The notes: generated from the letters alone by a model not told the origin. Counted from the stretch's first letter, positions 47,039 through 57,367 are shown. The stretch is DNA of 64,000 nt from Nemophila menziesii (GCA_029959085.1 JARWIR010000002.1:60938154-61002153), one strand, 5' to 3'. Made by a program: numbers and translations.

Positions 47039-48052
47039 AAGCGTGAGGTGACCCGTCGAGCTTAACGACGTTAACCAAAAGCCAATTCATTGTATATTAG
47101 CTGAATTTTCAATTTTTGCATTTTAGATTAGTTTGATTTTCATAATTTTAGTGTTTATTATTAAGAATTGAGGAAGGGTAGATGTTTTTGATGATTTCAG
47201 GGGTAAAAAGGTCATGAGTTTGGGGTCGATTTGGCGAAAACAGGAGAAAAAGAGGATGGATGTCCAGGAGAAACCGGGAACCCGGTTTCGCAAAAACCGG
47301 GAACCCGGTTTTGGAGCTGGTACCATCCTCTTCAACGCAACACTTGGCGTCTTGGTTCACGACACAGCGTCGGAACCGGGTACCCGGATTTTCGAAACTG
47401 GGAACCCGGTTTTGGTGCTGTAATTTCTGAAAAGTTCTGACCCAGCGTCTTGGTGGCTTGCGTTTTGCTGCGTTTTGGTTCGCGCCATCGACACAAAACC
47501 GGGAACCCGCATTCCACAGAACCGGGTACCCGGTTTCGGCGAGTAAAATCTCTAACCCAGCGTCTTGGGGTCCAGCGTTTTGGTGCGTTTTGAAAAAAAA
47601 AAAAATTCAATAATTGTTCCTTTCCGCGCCGTCACAGCGACGCGGAACCGGGAACCCGGTTTTGAAGCTGTGATGTCGGTTTTTGAGGCCTTAACCTAGT
47701 TTTCTTAGCCTCTTTTGCAAGTCTTTACCTAAACCGCACCAATAGTCTACCCACCTCCGAAATTCATCATCCAAAACACTATATATCATCATATCCTACC
47801 CTCTTTCACCACAAAAACACAAAATCAACTCACCTCCTCTCCAAAATAACTTCAAATCCTTAGTTTTTCCCAAGATTCTTCTTCATCAAATCCTTACATT
47901 AAACCCAATTCTTTCTTCTCCCATTCCAATTAAACAAGACCCATCTCATATTCACCCTAGTTCTTCAATTCCTAAGCCTCAAAACATCAAAATACTAAAC
48001 TTTTTCTCTAAGTTTTTCATTATTTGAAGTTTTGAGTTTGGGGTGAAAAGAG
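47039..48052 (+). other. Element B spacer between gag-pol and ORF2
   Basis: Non-coding. CGTCGAGCTTAACGACG hairpin and the ACGTTAACCAAAAGCC block at 47055-47083; polypurine-like boxes at 47216-47226 and 48034-48044 (the second is 9 bases before the ORF2 ATG); palindrome array between them; then an A/C-rich leader. Confidence 0.8.
47271..47663 (+). repeat. Element B palindrome array
   Basis: AAACCGGGAACCCGGTTT (8-bp arms, AA spacer) occurs at 47271-47288 and 47294-47311. Paired variants cover 47374-47413 and 47495-47536, and a single copy 47646-47663. Between them recur GACCCAGCGTCTTGG and GCGTTTTG.TGCGTTTTG, shared with A. GC- and CpG-rich. Confidence 0.9.
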
Positions 48053-49323
48053 ATGACTAACAGAACCGGTGATTTTCGAAGAACTGCTCCTTGAAGAAAG
48101 ACCACCATTGGTGGTTCACAAGATCAAGCTATTGAGATTCCTGATTCGCGTCCTAAACGAAAAATTGACAAAGTTAAGCTTGATTCTAAAAGAAAAGAAA
48201 TCACGGGTCACAAGAGAAGATTGATTGATGAGATTGAAAGTGAGAAGGAACCAGAAGAGGAAATTGCGAAGAACATTGAGAAGGAAACTGAACAAGAGAT
48301 TCCGGAAGCACCCGTTCAAAAACCTCCGCGTATGAAGATGTGGGCCCACAAGCCTAAGAGGGTTTACACTTGTTGGAATACTCAGGTTCGTGAAAGAATT
48401 GAATTTTTGAAATTTGGTGAGGAGACGACTTTTACTAAGGGTATTATGAGTAGTGATTACAAGGAATATGCTGTGACATGTGCTAAGTTTGGTTGGAAAG
48501 AGCTACAAGAAAGGAAGCTTGAGTTTATTCCTACTTTTGTGCGAGAATTTTACGAAGGTTTAGCTACCTCCCGTGATGCCATTGATATCCGCAAAAAGGT
48601 AGTTCCTTTCTCTATTGAACGTATTCGGAAATCATTGAAACTACCCAACTTTTCTGGAACATGCCCCTTCCAAGAAACTCTTAATGACCCTTCTTTTGAT
48701 TTTGAATCCCTTTGGGGGACCGTGCTTGTTAATGGGACTAGCCCAATTCCTGAAGGTGAAAGATAACCTGGACAGTTTTACAGCAGTAGTTTGACACCTC
48801 GTGAAAGATATCCGAGTTGAAGAAAGAGCACATATTTGTTATTAAGTGTATTTTGGAGGAGAAACCTTTTGATGTTGCTAAGATCATTTATGACACAATC
48901 ATGGAGTTCGCGAAATCACCAATGAAACAACAAAATCTGAAGTTTCCTTGTACTATTACTTAGTTGTGTCTAGACGCAAAGATTCCGCGTAAGGACGCAG
49001 ATATTGACATTGTTTCAGTTGGTGTGAGTATAGCTTTGAGCACAATCAAGAACATCCATGAAGAAGCAACACGAACTGCAAGAAGTCCGAGAACTCCTCA
49101 ATCAAAGAAAGTGAAAACTGTACCTGAGTTGGAAGCGAAGATTCAGGTGTTGGAAGAGAATCAGGAGAAGATGATTGCTACCTTGGGAAACGTTACAAAA
49201 GAATTGAACCTGCTTCGAAATTTAATCCTAGGCGTAAATACACTTCAAAACGCGATTTATGATGCTGTTACGCGAGATAAAGGTCCAGAACGCAACACCG
49301 ATAACCAGCCTCGCGCTGGTTAA
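48053..49323 (+). pseudogene. Element B ORF2, damaged
   Basis: ATG 48053 (MTNRTGDFRR), matching the MTNRT start of C and F. An in-frame TGA at 48092 is followed in the same frame by a Lys/Arg-rich region with possible nuclear signals (KRKEITGHKRRL) and a Glu-rich segment. Next come FGWKELQERKLEFIPTFVRE, FYEGLATSRD and IRKKVVPFSIERIRKSLKL, the plant transposon-protein-like core. TAA at 48764; then a frameshift, ILEEKPFDVAKIIYDTI, a TAG at 48961, and a C-terminal coiled coil (ELEAKIQVLEENQEKMI) to TAA 49321-49323. At least three stops and one frameshift, beside a fully open gag-pol. Function unknown. Confidence 0.78.
49303..49321 (+). other. Inverted repeat at the B ORF2 stop
   Basis: AACCAGC...GCTGGTT, 7-bp perfect arms, loop CTCGC; the TAA overlaps the last base of the right arm. 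Confidence 0.78.
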
Positions 49324-50757
49324 GATACGTTTTCTAAACTTTCCTCTTAGTGTAGATTAGTTTACATGCTTTATTGAGTCTTTTCGAGTCGTGGGGACAC
49401 GACTCATTTTTGAGTTTGGGGTGGGGTTCGTTGCCTCATCCCAGTTTTTATGTGTTATTTGCTTTATTTACTTTCAATAAAAGAATTTTCGGAGTTGCGT
49501 TTGACTGTAGAAATTTTTAAATATCCCTTTAAGCATACTCTTGATAAATCTATGATAGTAAATAGTGGACCTTAGGGATTGATATAAAACGCACTTACAA
49601 TTGCATGCGAACATAGGTAATTGATAGGAAAAATTAATGAACAATGCAAATGAAGTAAGCTTGTACTTAAGGAATATGTTTGGTGTGTAGAATGTGAAAT
49701 CCTAATTAGTAGAGAACCCACCTAGATATGAACTAAAGACAAGCTATGTACTTAGGAAAATGATAGGGGCAGTTCTTTGTTAGCCATTTGTGCCTTTTTA
49801 GCCTTCTATCCCTTGTATTAATTATTATCCGTCATAGCCCACTTTGAGCCTTTAGCCTTTTCTTTGTAGCCACGATATAAGCCATTATCCCTTAGATTAT
49901 AAGCATGACCATATGACCCGCACTTGAATCACAATCCTGAGACATGTCTCGAGCTTGAGTTTGGGGTGGTGGGACCACATATGGGAATTTAATGGGTTGG
50001 GATTGATGTGCTTTGTATTGTAGCACAATTGCAGATGATATATACTTGTAACCCTTTGCCGGGAATGAGAAAAAGTGAAAAAGAAAGAAAAAACTGAAAA
50101 ACTGAAAAATCCATACAGTAGGAACCGGGAACCCGGATTCGTCAAAACCGGGAACCCGGTTTGCTTCTGTACAAAAAAAAAAATATGAATGAATAAACAT
50201 CCGGCAAAGTGGAATTTTCTGAAAATCATCTTGTTTATAGTGGGTAGACATGGGACGCTAAATTGTTGCGTATATAGGTGAGTGAGAACATCTTTTTTAG
50301 CGTTAACTCAAGCTCGAGGACACTGTTGATGGTAAGTGAGGAGAGAGCCAAAAGCTCACTTCAAATTTACCAAATATACATCTACACCCGTCCCTAAGCC
50401 AATATTATAACCGTAAAGACCTCGTGATTCCTAAGTGCATAGTGAATTTATTATTCTGTTGATAGGGAATACACTAGGTGGAGCGTTCAAAGCGATTTAG
50501 GATTAATGACCACCCTATAGCCATCATACAGAGATGAGTACAAGTGTAACCTTCAAGCATTGCGACTTTAATTTTATGATTGAGATTATTTAGGTTTGAT
50601 GTTGCATGATTGGTGTATGTGTATATTAGTTTCTAGAGTTTGCTATATGAGATTTATTTTGAGAATTGCTTTAGGGTTTATTTGCTAGCTTCTACTTGTT
50701 TATACGCTTACTTCTACCCCTTTGTTTTGTTTTACTTTGTCGGGACGACAAAGGTTT
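49324..50757 (+). other. Element B 3' non-coding region
   Basis: Non-coding. GAGTCGTG/CACGACTC hairpin at 49385-49404, polypurine-like boxes at 49412-49422 and 49957-49967, and a double CCGGGAACCCGG palindrome at 50122-50163. Confidence 0.8.
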
Positions 50758-50770
50758 GAGTTGGGGGTCT
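50758..50770 (+). other. Element B polypurine tract
   Basis: GAGTTGGGGGTCT directly before the 3' LTR. Confidence 0.88.
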
Positions 50771-52331
50771 TGATGCCTCCCTAATTGTTCTTATTTTCGA
50801 CCCTTGGGAGACATCATTTTTGGTGTTTATTTAATTAATTTGATAGACTTTTGGACTTAATATGCAATAATTCGGAATTCCCTTTTTATTTCTAGCATTT
50901 TTAATTTATTAAACTTTTGCGCGTAATATTGGTATTTTTAGTGTAAAGTTTACAGGTTTTAGATGTTAGCTAGGAGAGGAATCCGAGGAGAAAGTCAAAG
51001 ATCGTGAATTAGAGTCAAGACTTGAAGATAAATCCCGAAGATATTATTTTTAGAGCTGAAAATCCATTTTCCAGGCCATAGAGTGCTGATTTCGAGGTTC
51101 TTAAGCGATGATTTAGCCGCTGACCTTTGAAGCGAAATCATTCCTTATCGAGTTACGGAACTTTAGCAACTGGAATGAGGTCAATCGGAGTCATAACGCA
51201 TCGGGAAAAGCCGTTTTAGTGAAGGTGTATCAGCAGTTACGGGATTTTGGGCTTAGAATTTGGGCTTGGACATTTAATTAGTCTTTTATTTTCTGGTCCA
51301 AGCCCTAATCCGTTTTTATGCTTATAAAAGGAGGTCTGGACTTCTATTTTTCACACAATTCACATTCCACAAGATTAAACACCAGAGAGAAGCAACAGAA
51401 GGAAGAAAGAAGAAGCTACAAGAGCTGGAGTGGGTCTATAGCTCCGTTCGTAGTCATTCCAATTCCGGAAATTAGGTTCTTTTTATATTTTAATTTTGTA
51501 AACAATATGAATTCCATTTCTTTTAATTTAGTTTTTAATTTTAATATGAGCTAAGCTTTTCATAGTGCTTGAAAACAAACAATGGGTGAATCTTAATTTT
51601 ATGAAATAACGAATGTTAAATTTGGGTTTATATTAAATTAAATTAGATTGGGTTCATTACTCTTTTCGATAATTTGTGATTATTTACTGATTTTAGAGTC
51701 GCGAACTAAGATTAGGTATTAGTATCTAAGCTATTCTACATATGTGGCGTGTGGATCATCCTGACGGATGGTTTAGGTATAGAATTAATTATTCAATCTA
51801 GGATAAAAGCTATTGATTCTGACGAACTTAGCTAATTCTAGGGCCAATGAGGTAAAACACTTAATCATCCAACGGTGGATCATATTTACCCTGACGGGAC
51901 TAGTGACACTTTAGGATTGCCTTATAGTCTAGCCTGACGGGGGTATAAGGAATTTAGAATCCCGACCATTGTAATTGACCAATTTAGCCCTTAAACAACA
52001 TAAGTTAGGAAGTAAGATTAGGAGGATCCTTGCGTTCTCAAGTACTACATCTCATACTGCATTTTCACTCATTTTACTTGCGTCTTAGCCTTTACTTGCA
52101 TTTTAATATTTGTCTTTCATTCATTAGTTTTAATAACAAAAACCAAACAAACATATTATTATCTTTTATTTTCATAAGTGCATCAATCACTATTTGCTAG
52201 ACATTGTGATCAACCATTCCGTCCTTGGAACGAATCTGATTTATCAGTTATACTACTTGGGACAACCGTACACTTGCGGTTGTGGTTCGATTAGCATTTG
52301 CATTTATTTTAGAATACACAAAGGACCACTA
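50771..52331 (+). repeat. Element B 3' LTR
   Basis: 1561 bp, TGATGCCTCC to ACCACTA (the terminal CA is mutated to TA). TATA box 51323-51330. Confidence 0.96.
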
Positions 52332-52336
52332 GGTGT
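52332..52336. other. Target-site duplication of B, right copy (GGTGT)
   Basis: Identical to 39711-39715. Confidence 0.93.
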
Positions 52337-52889
52337 CTAGAGTCTATTATGCAGTAGTGATCTTAAAGGGCTTCCCTAACTAGATAGTCAGTAGGGTTTG
52401 AGATTTAATCACCGATCATTACGCAGGTTTTCTTTACCCAAGTCCCCTGGTAATTGTTAGGTCGCTACTTAAGTTTACTCAGAAGGGGGTTAGGAGGAAT
52501 ATAGAATCTTGGTTACTTATCTAAAAGCTGTAAGCACTCTGATTAACTAGTAGAAGAAATAGAAGGATAGTGTATAGTAGCAAAACCTGAATTATACTCT
52601 CTCATCTAATTCTTACAAATTTTATTTACTGTTTTGTCTTTAGTTTAATTAATTTTTTCCTCAATAAATCATTATTATTTACTTTTCTTGTCTCTAATTC
52701 AGTAAATATTTATTATTACACTTTTCTTTTAATCCATTCGTATAACACACTAAGTCCTTGAGAACGAAACTTTACTTATCATTTAAACTTGCGTACGACT
52801 TGTGATACTTGCAGTGAGTACCATGTTTAGGCTAGGGTGGTAGTTGCATCTTTTATTATCATATTTTTATCATGCCATAGTCGACACCA
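52337..52889 (+). repeat. Element D 3' LTR, right part
   Basis: Continues from 39715 and ends GTCGACACCA. Contains the GAGAACGAAAC and CTTGCAGTGAG blocks seen inverted in F. With the left part the LTR is 1484 bp. The following TGGTG (52890-52894) is the expected right target duplication of D; the left copy is lost. Confidence 0.83.
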
Positions 52890-53503
52890 TGGTGGCTTGA
52901 AATTTTTTCTAAAATGGTAGTATATGAAGCGTATATCTAAAATGACTGAAATGAGGCTTAAATATCATCCAAATTCATTTGGCCCCCTTTAATTAGGTTA
53001 AGATGAGGTCCAACCCGTTTTTGGGTGCTGCAGGTCTCGAGCCATGAGAACGGTTTTCTGCATGACTTCTTTATCTTAACTCTGAATCGACTTCTTTTAC
53101 TTGTCATGCAATCGTGATTTCAAGCTATTTCCACCTAACTAGGATCAGGTCCAGAACACTTCATCAAAATATCGTGGTGTCTCCAGCCCGGTGCAATACT
53201 ACTCCAATAATTACTCTAACTTCCCATATTGGCTTCTAGCTTCATTTTCCGCTTTGACTTTGAGTTTCTCTTTATCTTTGGACTATGTATCTTCATTTTG
53301 GACCCTACTATCATAATGTACCTAAACTACACACTAAACACACCATTAAAGCACAAAAATCTCTATAAATCACAAATAGTTCAAAACGAGAAGTAAAAGT
53401 GAAATATAGCAAAATATAGGGAAAAATCAATCACTTAGACCCAATAAATTTTTAAAACAATGTCTCTATTGTGGATTTATTTGTCACAAAATTATAGACA
53501 TCA
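52890..53503 (-). repeat. Element H 3' LTR, U3 end
   Basis: In element direction it starts TGATGTCTATAATTTTGTGA and is distantly similar to the F and C LTRs (TTTAGTGTGTAGTTTAGG block). The rest lies beyond D, outside the window. Confidence 0.7.
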
Positions 53504-53520
53504 AGACCCCTAACTCATAG
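53504..53520 (-). other. Element H polypurine tract
   Basis: CTATGAGTTAGGGGTCT on the minus strand, abutting the LTR. Confidence 0.75.
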
Positions 53521-55021
53521 TTTTGTCGTCCTAACAAAATAGAAAAAGAAAAGAAAAGGAGTTGGGAAGGGTCTAAGTCAAATAAGCCAGAGAAGAGAGA
53601 AAGAGTAGAAAAATATAATGAATGATACTAAAGCTAAAATATTATCAAGTTTCATATAGTATAAATTACAAACTATTGAAGTATATACCTAACAAATATA
53701 CATTTCACACAAATAGATTTCAAGATCAAATTAGTTTTGCAATGCATAAGTGAGGTTCTTTCTTAGTTCACATTGATGTCTATAGGTTTTTCTTCGGTCC
53801 TCACCTAGCTTCTAAATTCTAAGGTCCACTTAACTACTCTTTATCATGTGGAAGCTCCTAAAGTGCATAGTTAAGAATCCTAAGGTGTTTAAGGTTGTAA
53901 TGTCGGCTTAGGGTAGGTATGATACATATATTTGGATAATTTTGAGTAGGATTTTGCCCTCTCCTCAATAGCAATCAACAAGTCTCCCTAGAGCTTGAGT
54001 TACTCTCAAAGATGTTACTCACTCATCCCAGTTGATGCAAAAAGTAGCATCCCCAATAATATCAATTTAAACCTTTCATGATCACCTACTTAAATCCTAC
54101 TTTGTCGGTAATGTGTATATATTTCACAAATGATTCTCTTTCTAATGTGAGAAGTCATGTCACTTTAAATCTTTTTCTTCTTCTTTTTCAATATTTTTTT
54201 TTCAATATATTTTTTCCAATATTTTCTTTTCAACCTTTTTCTTTCTTTTCCTTTAGCAAGACAAAGGGTTAAGAAGGATATATATCACTCTGATCATGAA
54301 GCTAAATTACACATACAAAATCCCAACAAATGAAAATCCAATAAGAACCACCACCCAAAACTCAAGCTCTTGACGAGTGTCAAGGCATCATAATTCGAGT
54401 GCGGGTCATATAGTCAAGTCCTAATAACTAAATGATAAGGCTTATAATACGGCTAATTAAAGTCTTTAGAAAGGAACAAAGGGGGCTAAGACGGATATTA
54501 TAACAGTTAAGTATAGATAGCAGGCTAAAAGTCTCAAATGCATAACAAAGAACCACCTTAATCATGTCATATCTTATGAAAATTAGTTACTTCCTCACTT
54601 TTAGCACGTTCATCAAATGGTTTATACGCTAGCTTAGGCATCACGTTCTACACACCACTCATGCTACCTAAAATCGAACTCACTTAATTGCATTGCTCAC
54701 TAATCTCTTCTTTACTTACTAATACTCACTTTGTATAAAATTTATCAAACATATGCAAAACAAGTTTATAAAATTACTATCTACTATCATTAACTCACAG
54801 AAATTCAGCTTAAATAGATACATTCATTAGCTTCTACTGCACCTTCACACTTATTGAAAGCATATAAATCACATAAAGTGGGGAGGGGACAACAGATCCC
54901 TGACCCACAACTCAAGGGTGAGCCTTGACGTCCACGACTTGAAACAAACTCAATAGTCATTAAAGACAAACAACTAATATACAAATAGAGATAGGCAGTA
55001 CAGAAGAGAGACACATATTCA
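53521..55021 (-). other. Element H 3' non-coding region
   Basis: Non-coding, distantly collinear with F 5212-6780. Polypurine-like boxes (minus) near 54350-54370 and 54895-54915, and a degenerate hairpin near 54918-54940. Confidence 0.65.
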
Positions 55022-55037
55022 AGAGGCTATTGCCTCT
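55022..55037 (-). other. Inverted repeat spanning the H ORF2 stop codon
   Basis: AGAGGCTATTGCCTCT, 6-bp arms, minus-strand TAG (55027-55029) inside, as in F and C. Confidence 0.75.
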
Positions 55038-56203
55038 CGTGATAAACGTCTAAGAGAAGTAGTGGGGGATCCTTCGTGGTGTCGCGAATTAGTTGATCCA
55101 GGAGTGTAATGATATGCATTTGTTTTACTTTGATTAATGCCACATCATGATTTGCTTTAGTTGCTCACTAACCTTCTTTTTCCAAGGTGATCCCTTGAGC
55201 TCCACGCAAAATATTCTTAACCCACGGATCATCTAAGATAGAACTTGGCCTATTAATAAGCCTCTCATTCTCCCCAATAGTCACATCTGCTTTCATCACT
55301 AGGCTAGTGATCATTGATGGTATTTCAAGTTAAAAAAAATAGTAGGTTTGACAATAAAGTTCATTACCTCATCAAAGATCAACTGAGCCACATCAACTTC
55401 TTCCTCTCTCATAATACAATCCAATAATTTATGGGATTTCTGAAGTATCTCCGCGACTCGAGTGTTCCCTAGGGCTGAAGGTGCAGGAAATAGTACCGAA
55501 TTCTTGCATCAGGTTGAAGAAACTTGTAAGGCCAAGAATTTTTCAACTCGTCTTTATCATTATACAATATCAACTCCTTATTAAATACTCTTTCGTATAG
55601 TTACTAACAATAGAAACATCGATGTTCTTCATAACCTCTTGATACTTGCAAGGTCTCACCAATTCCTTCATTTGGAAATGGCTTCTAATCTCCTCAACTG
55701 TGAACGGGATCATGTTACCTCGAATGGGAATTCTTCCATCTCTATCTCGGTGAAAGAGACAAAGATTAAACTCTCGTACTAGCACAAAATTAAACTTTGA
55801 GTGCTCCATCAAGAAATACATCCATCCTAATCGTTCTCCCATCACAAGAAATCTCTCAAACCTTTCTCTTTCTACCTCCTTGTGAAATTTAAGATCATGT
55901 GTGATCTCTAAAGAAGGAATAATTTTAATCGTCATATCTTCTAGCGTCCTAGAATGATTCTCCGAGGTTGGGTGCAAGTACCTTGGATTGAAGAGGTTGT
56001 GGAGCTTTCGTATTCGTATACTCGATCGTTCTCGACTCCACACAAACCGGTTTCTCTTTAGCCAAAGAACTTGAATCACCTTATTGCTTCTTTTCCTTAC
56101 TCACACAATTTTCAACTTGTTTTCTCTTGTTCTCACCCGAATCCGTACTCTATTTCTTCTTCATATATCTTATACTAGCAAGTGTCTCAATTATTTTTGT
56201 CAT
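55027..56203 (-). pseudogene. Element H ORF2, broken
   Basis: ATG 56203 (MTKIIETLASIRYMKKK) then a stop. Further fragments follow: the frame 56079-55570 has EVERERFERFLVMGERLGWMYFLM-like sequence, REFNLCLFHRDRDG and IPIRGNMIPFTVEEIRSHFQM, the same core as F. Then broken pieces with DVAQLIFDEVMN-like and FPSMITSLVMKAD-like sequence, ending LDVYHERQ and TAG. Many stops and frameshifts. Identity as ORF2 is clear from the core and the conserved ends. Confidence 0.72.
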
Positions 56204-57163
56204 CTTTCTCTACCCCCTACTAAATATTTTACCAAAGCTTGAGATTTTCCATGAATGGAGGGTTGAGGTAATAGTTGGAGGTAATTAGGTGTCAAAAATG
56301 TGTTTTGTTATGTGGGTATGAAGGATTTATGGTGGGATGAGAAGCAATTAAAGATTTAGGAAAAAGGATTTTGGAAATTTTTGGTTTGATTCTTGATTTC
56401 TAATGTTGTTGGATGATTTTGGATGGTTAGTTTTGTTAGGAATGATTGAATGATGATTTTGGGTATGAAAAGTAGGTATTTTTGATGTATTTTGATGGTT
56501 GGTGAAGCTTGGGTTGAATTTTTAATAATGGTGGAAGGTGTGGGGAAGAAGAAGCTTCAAGGTTTAGGTTTTGGTGTAAGTTTAAACCCATTTTTCACTT
56601 TTCTTCACATTGCGGTGCGGTACACCGAAAATGGGGTGCGGTACACCGCACCTCGAATCTCTTTACAATAATCCCTAGAATGTCAACCGTGGACCTTAGT
56701 CCGTACAGGAAGCTTCGTGTGGTACACCGCGTCTTGGTGCGGTGCACCGTGAGATAGTCCAGATCACCATCTCGCGATTCGTACAGTGGACTCAAGTCGT
56801 ACGTCTCTTGCCATGTGGTATACCGTTAAACACGACTTACAGCGCCAAAATTTCCTGTCCTTTTATTCGTTGAGCTTAGTGTGCACGAAACTCGATGTTG
56901 TGGGACATCACACATAGGCGCAATACACCACATCAAAGAGCTGATGCATACTAAATTTCCACAGATTTCACCCCAAACTTAATGGGTTGCTCACATGGAT
57001 ATCAAAATCAACAAATATATTTCTCATAATGCAATATAAATCTATTAAATTTACAAATACACACTAAAAACATAAAAACAACTACTAAAGCATCAAAAAT
57101 ATGAGTTGACTCCCAAGAAGCACTTTTATTAACGCCGTTCAAGTTTGACGTATTACCTCTTAG
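56204..57163 (-). other. Element H ORF2 leader and spacer
   Basis: Non-coding. Includes a palindromic GC-rich array (56600-56860) and, near 57100-57160, the AACGGCGTTAATAAAAGTGC block that follows the tail stop in the other elements. Confidence 0.65.
56600..56860 (-). repeat. Element H palindrome array
   Basis: GGTGCGGTACACCGCACC at 56635-56652 has 8-bp arms and a 2-base spacer. A shorter GCGGTGCGGTACACCG copy is at 56612-56627, and variants such as GTGGTACACCGCG and GGTGCGGTGCACCGTG lie at 56715-56755. GC-rich in AT-rich surroundings. Confidence 0.75.
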
Positions 57164-57367
57164 TTAGTTCTTCTTCACGTAGCCTACCCAGCATTGGGTG
57201 AGGCAATTAATCTCCATTAAGTGGTGCTTACAGCTCTCCTTGATGTTCAGCTCAACTAACCTTTTGGAAATAATTCGAAAAAAATCAACAAAAAAATTCG
57301 CCAGAGTTGACCGACCTTGATCCATTTGCCGCCGGAGTACACTGGGTTCTGTACCTAAATTTAACAA
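57164..57367 (-). pseudogene. Element H GPF-tail remnant
   Basis: Minus-strand frame ending IISKRLVELNIKESCKHH then LMEINCLTQCWVGYVKKN and a stop. It aligns with VVSAKMIEIRPKTGVKRRLVDVHSLTRCWGGYIRKY-type ends of C. The GPF residues themselves are not preserved. Protease and gag do not follow. Confidence 0.65.

Larger units (their letters stand above)
39716..52331 (+). mobile_element. Element B: complete Athila-type Ty3/gypsy retrotransposon
   Basis: 12,616 bp with a perfect 5-bp duplication, inserted in the 3' LTR of D. 5' LTR, primer site, a single 1875-codon gag-pol, palindrome array, damaged ORF2, polypurine tract, 3' LTR. I counted by eye about 25-30 differences between the LTRs (just under 2%), which makes it younger than A. 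It is the only element here with RT, RNase H and integrase and so the only candidate helper for the others. Confidence 0.96.
35065..52889 (+). mobile_element. Element D: 3' half of an Athila-type element, hosting B
   Basis: Plus strand. The interior starts mid-protease at the right edge of E, which inserted into it, and runs through the GPF tail, GC-rich spacer, ORF2 and polypurine tract to a 3' LTR that B interrupts. The 5' half (LTR, primer site, gag) should lie left of the lost 3' end of E and is not in the window. Layout equals that of C; no RT or integrase core between protease and tail. Confidence 0.83.
52890..57367 (-). mobile_element. Element H: oldest Athila-type remnant, 3' part
   Basis: Minus strand. 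A piece of 3' LTR (D inserted into it), polypurine tract, 3' non-coding region, ORF2, palindrome array and the end of a GPF tail. No gag, protease, primer site or 5' LTR is found further right, so the element is truncated near 57.4 kb. The layout matches C and F, with more damage. Confidence 0.78.

Noticed and set aside
40263..51554. Identical 78-codon frames at 40263-40499 and 51318-51554
   Set aside because: They lie at the same place in the two LTRs of B, cover the TATA box and leader, and have no domain. The match is due to LTR identity.
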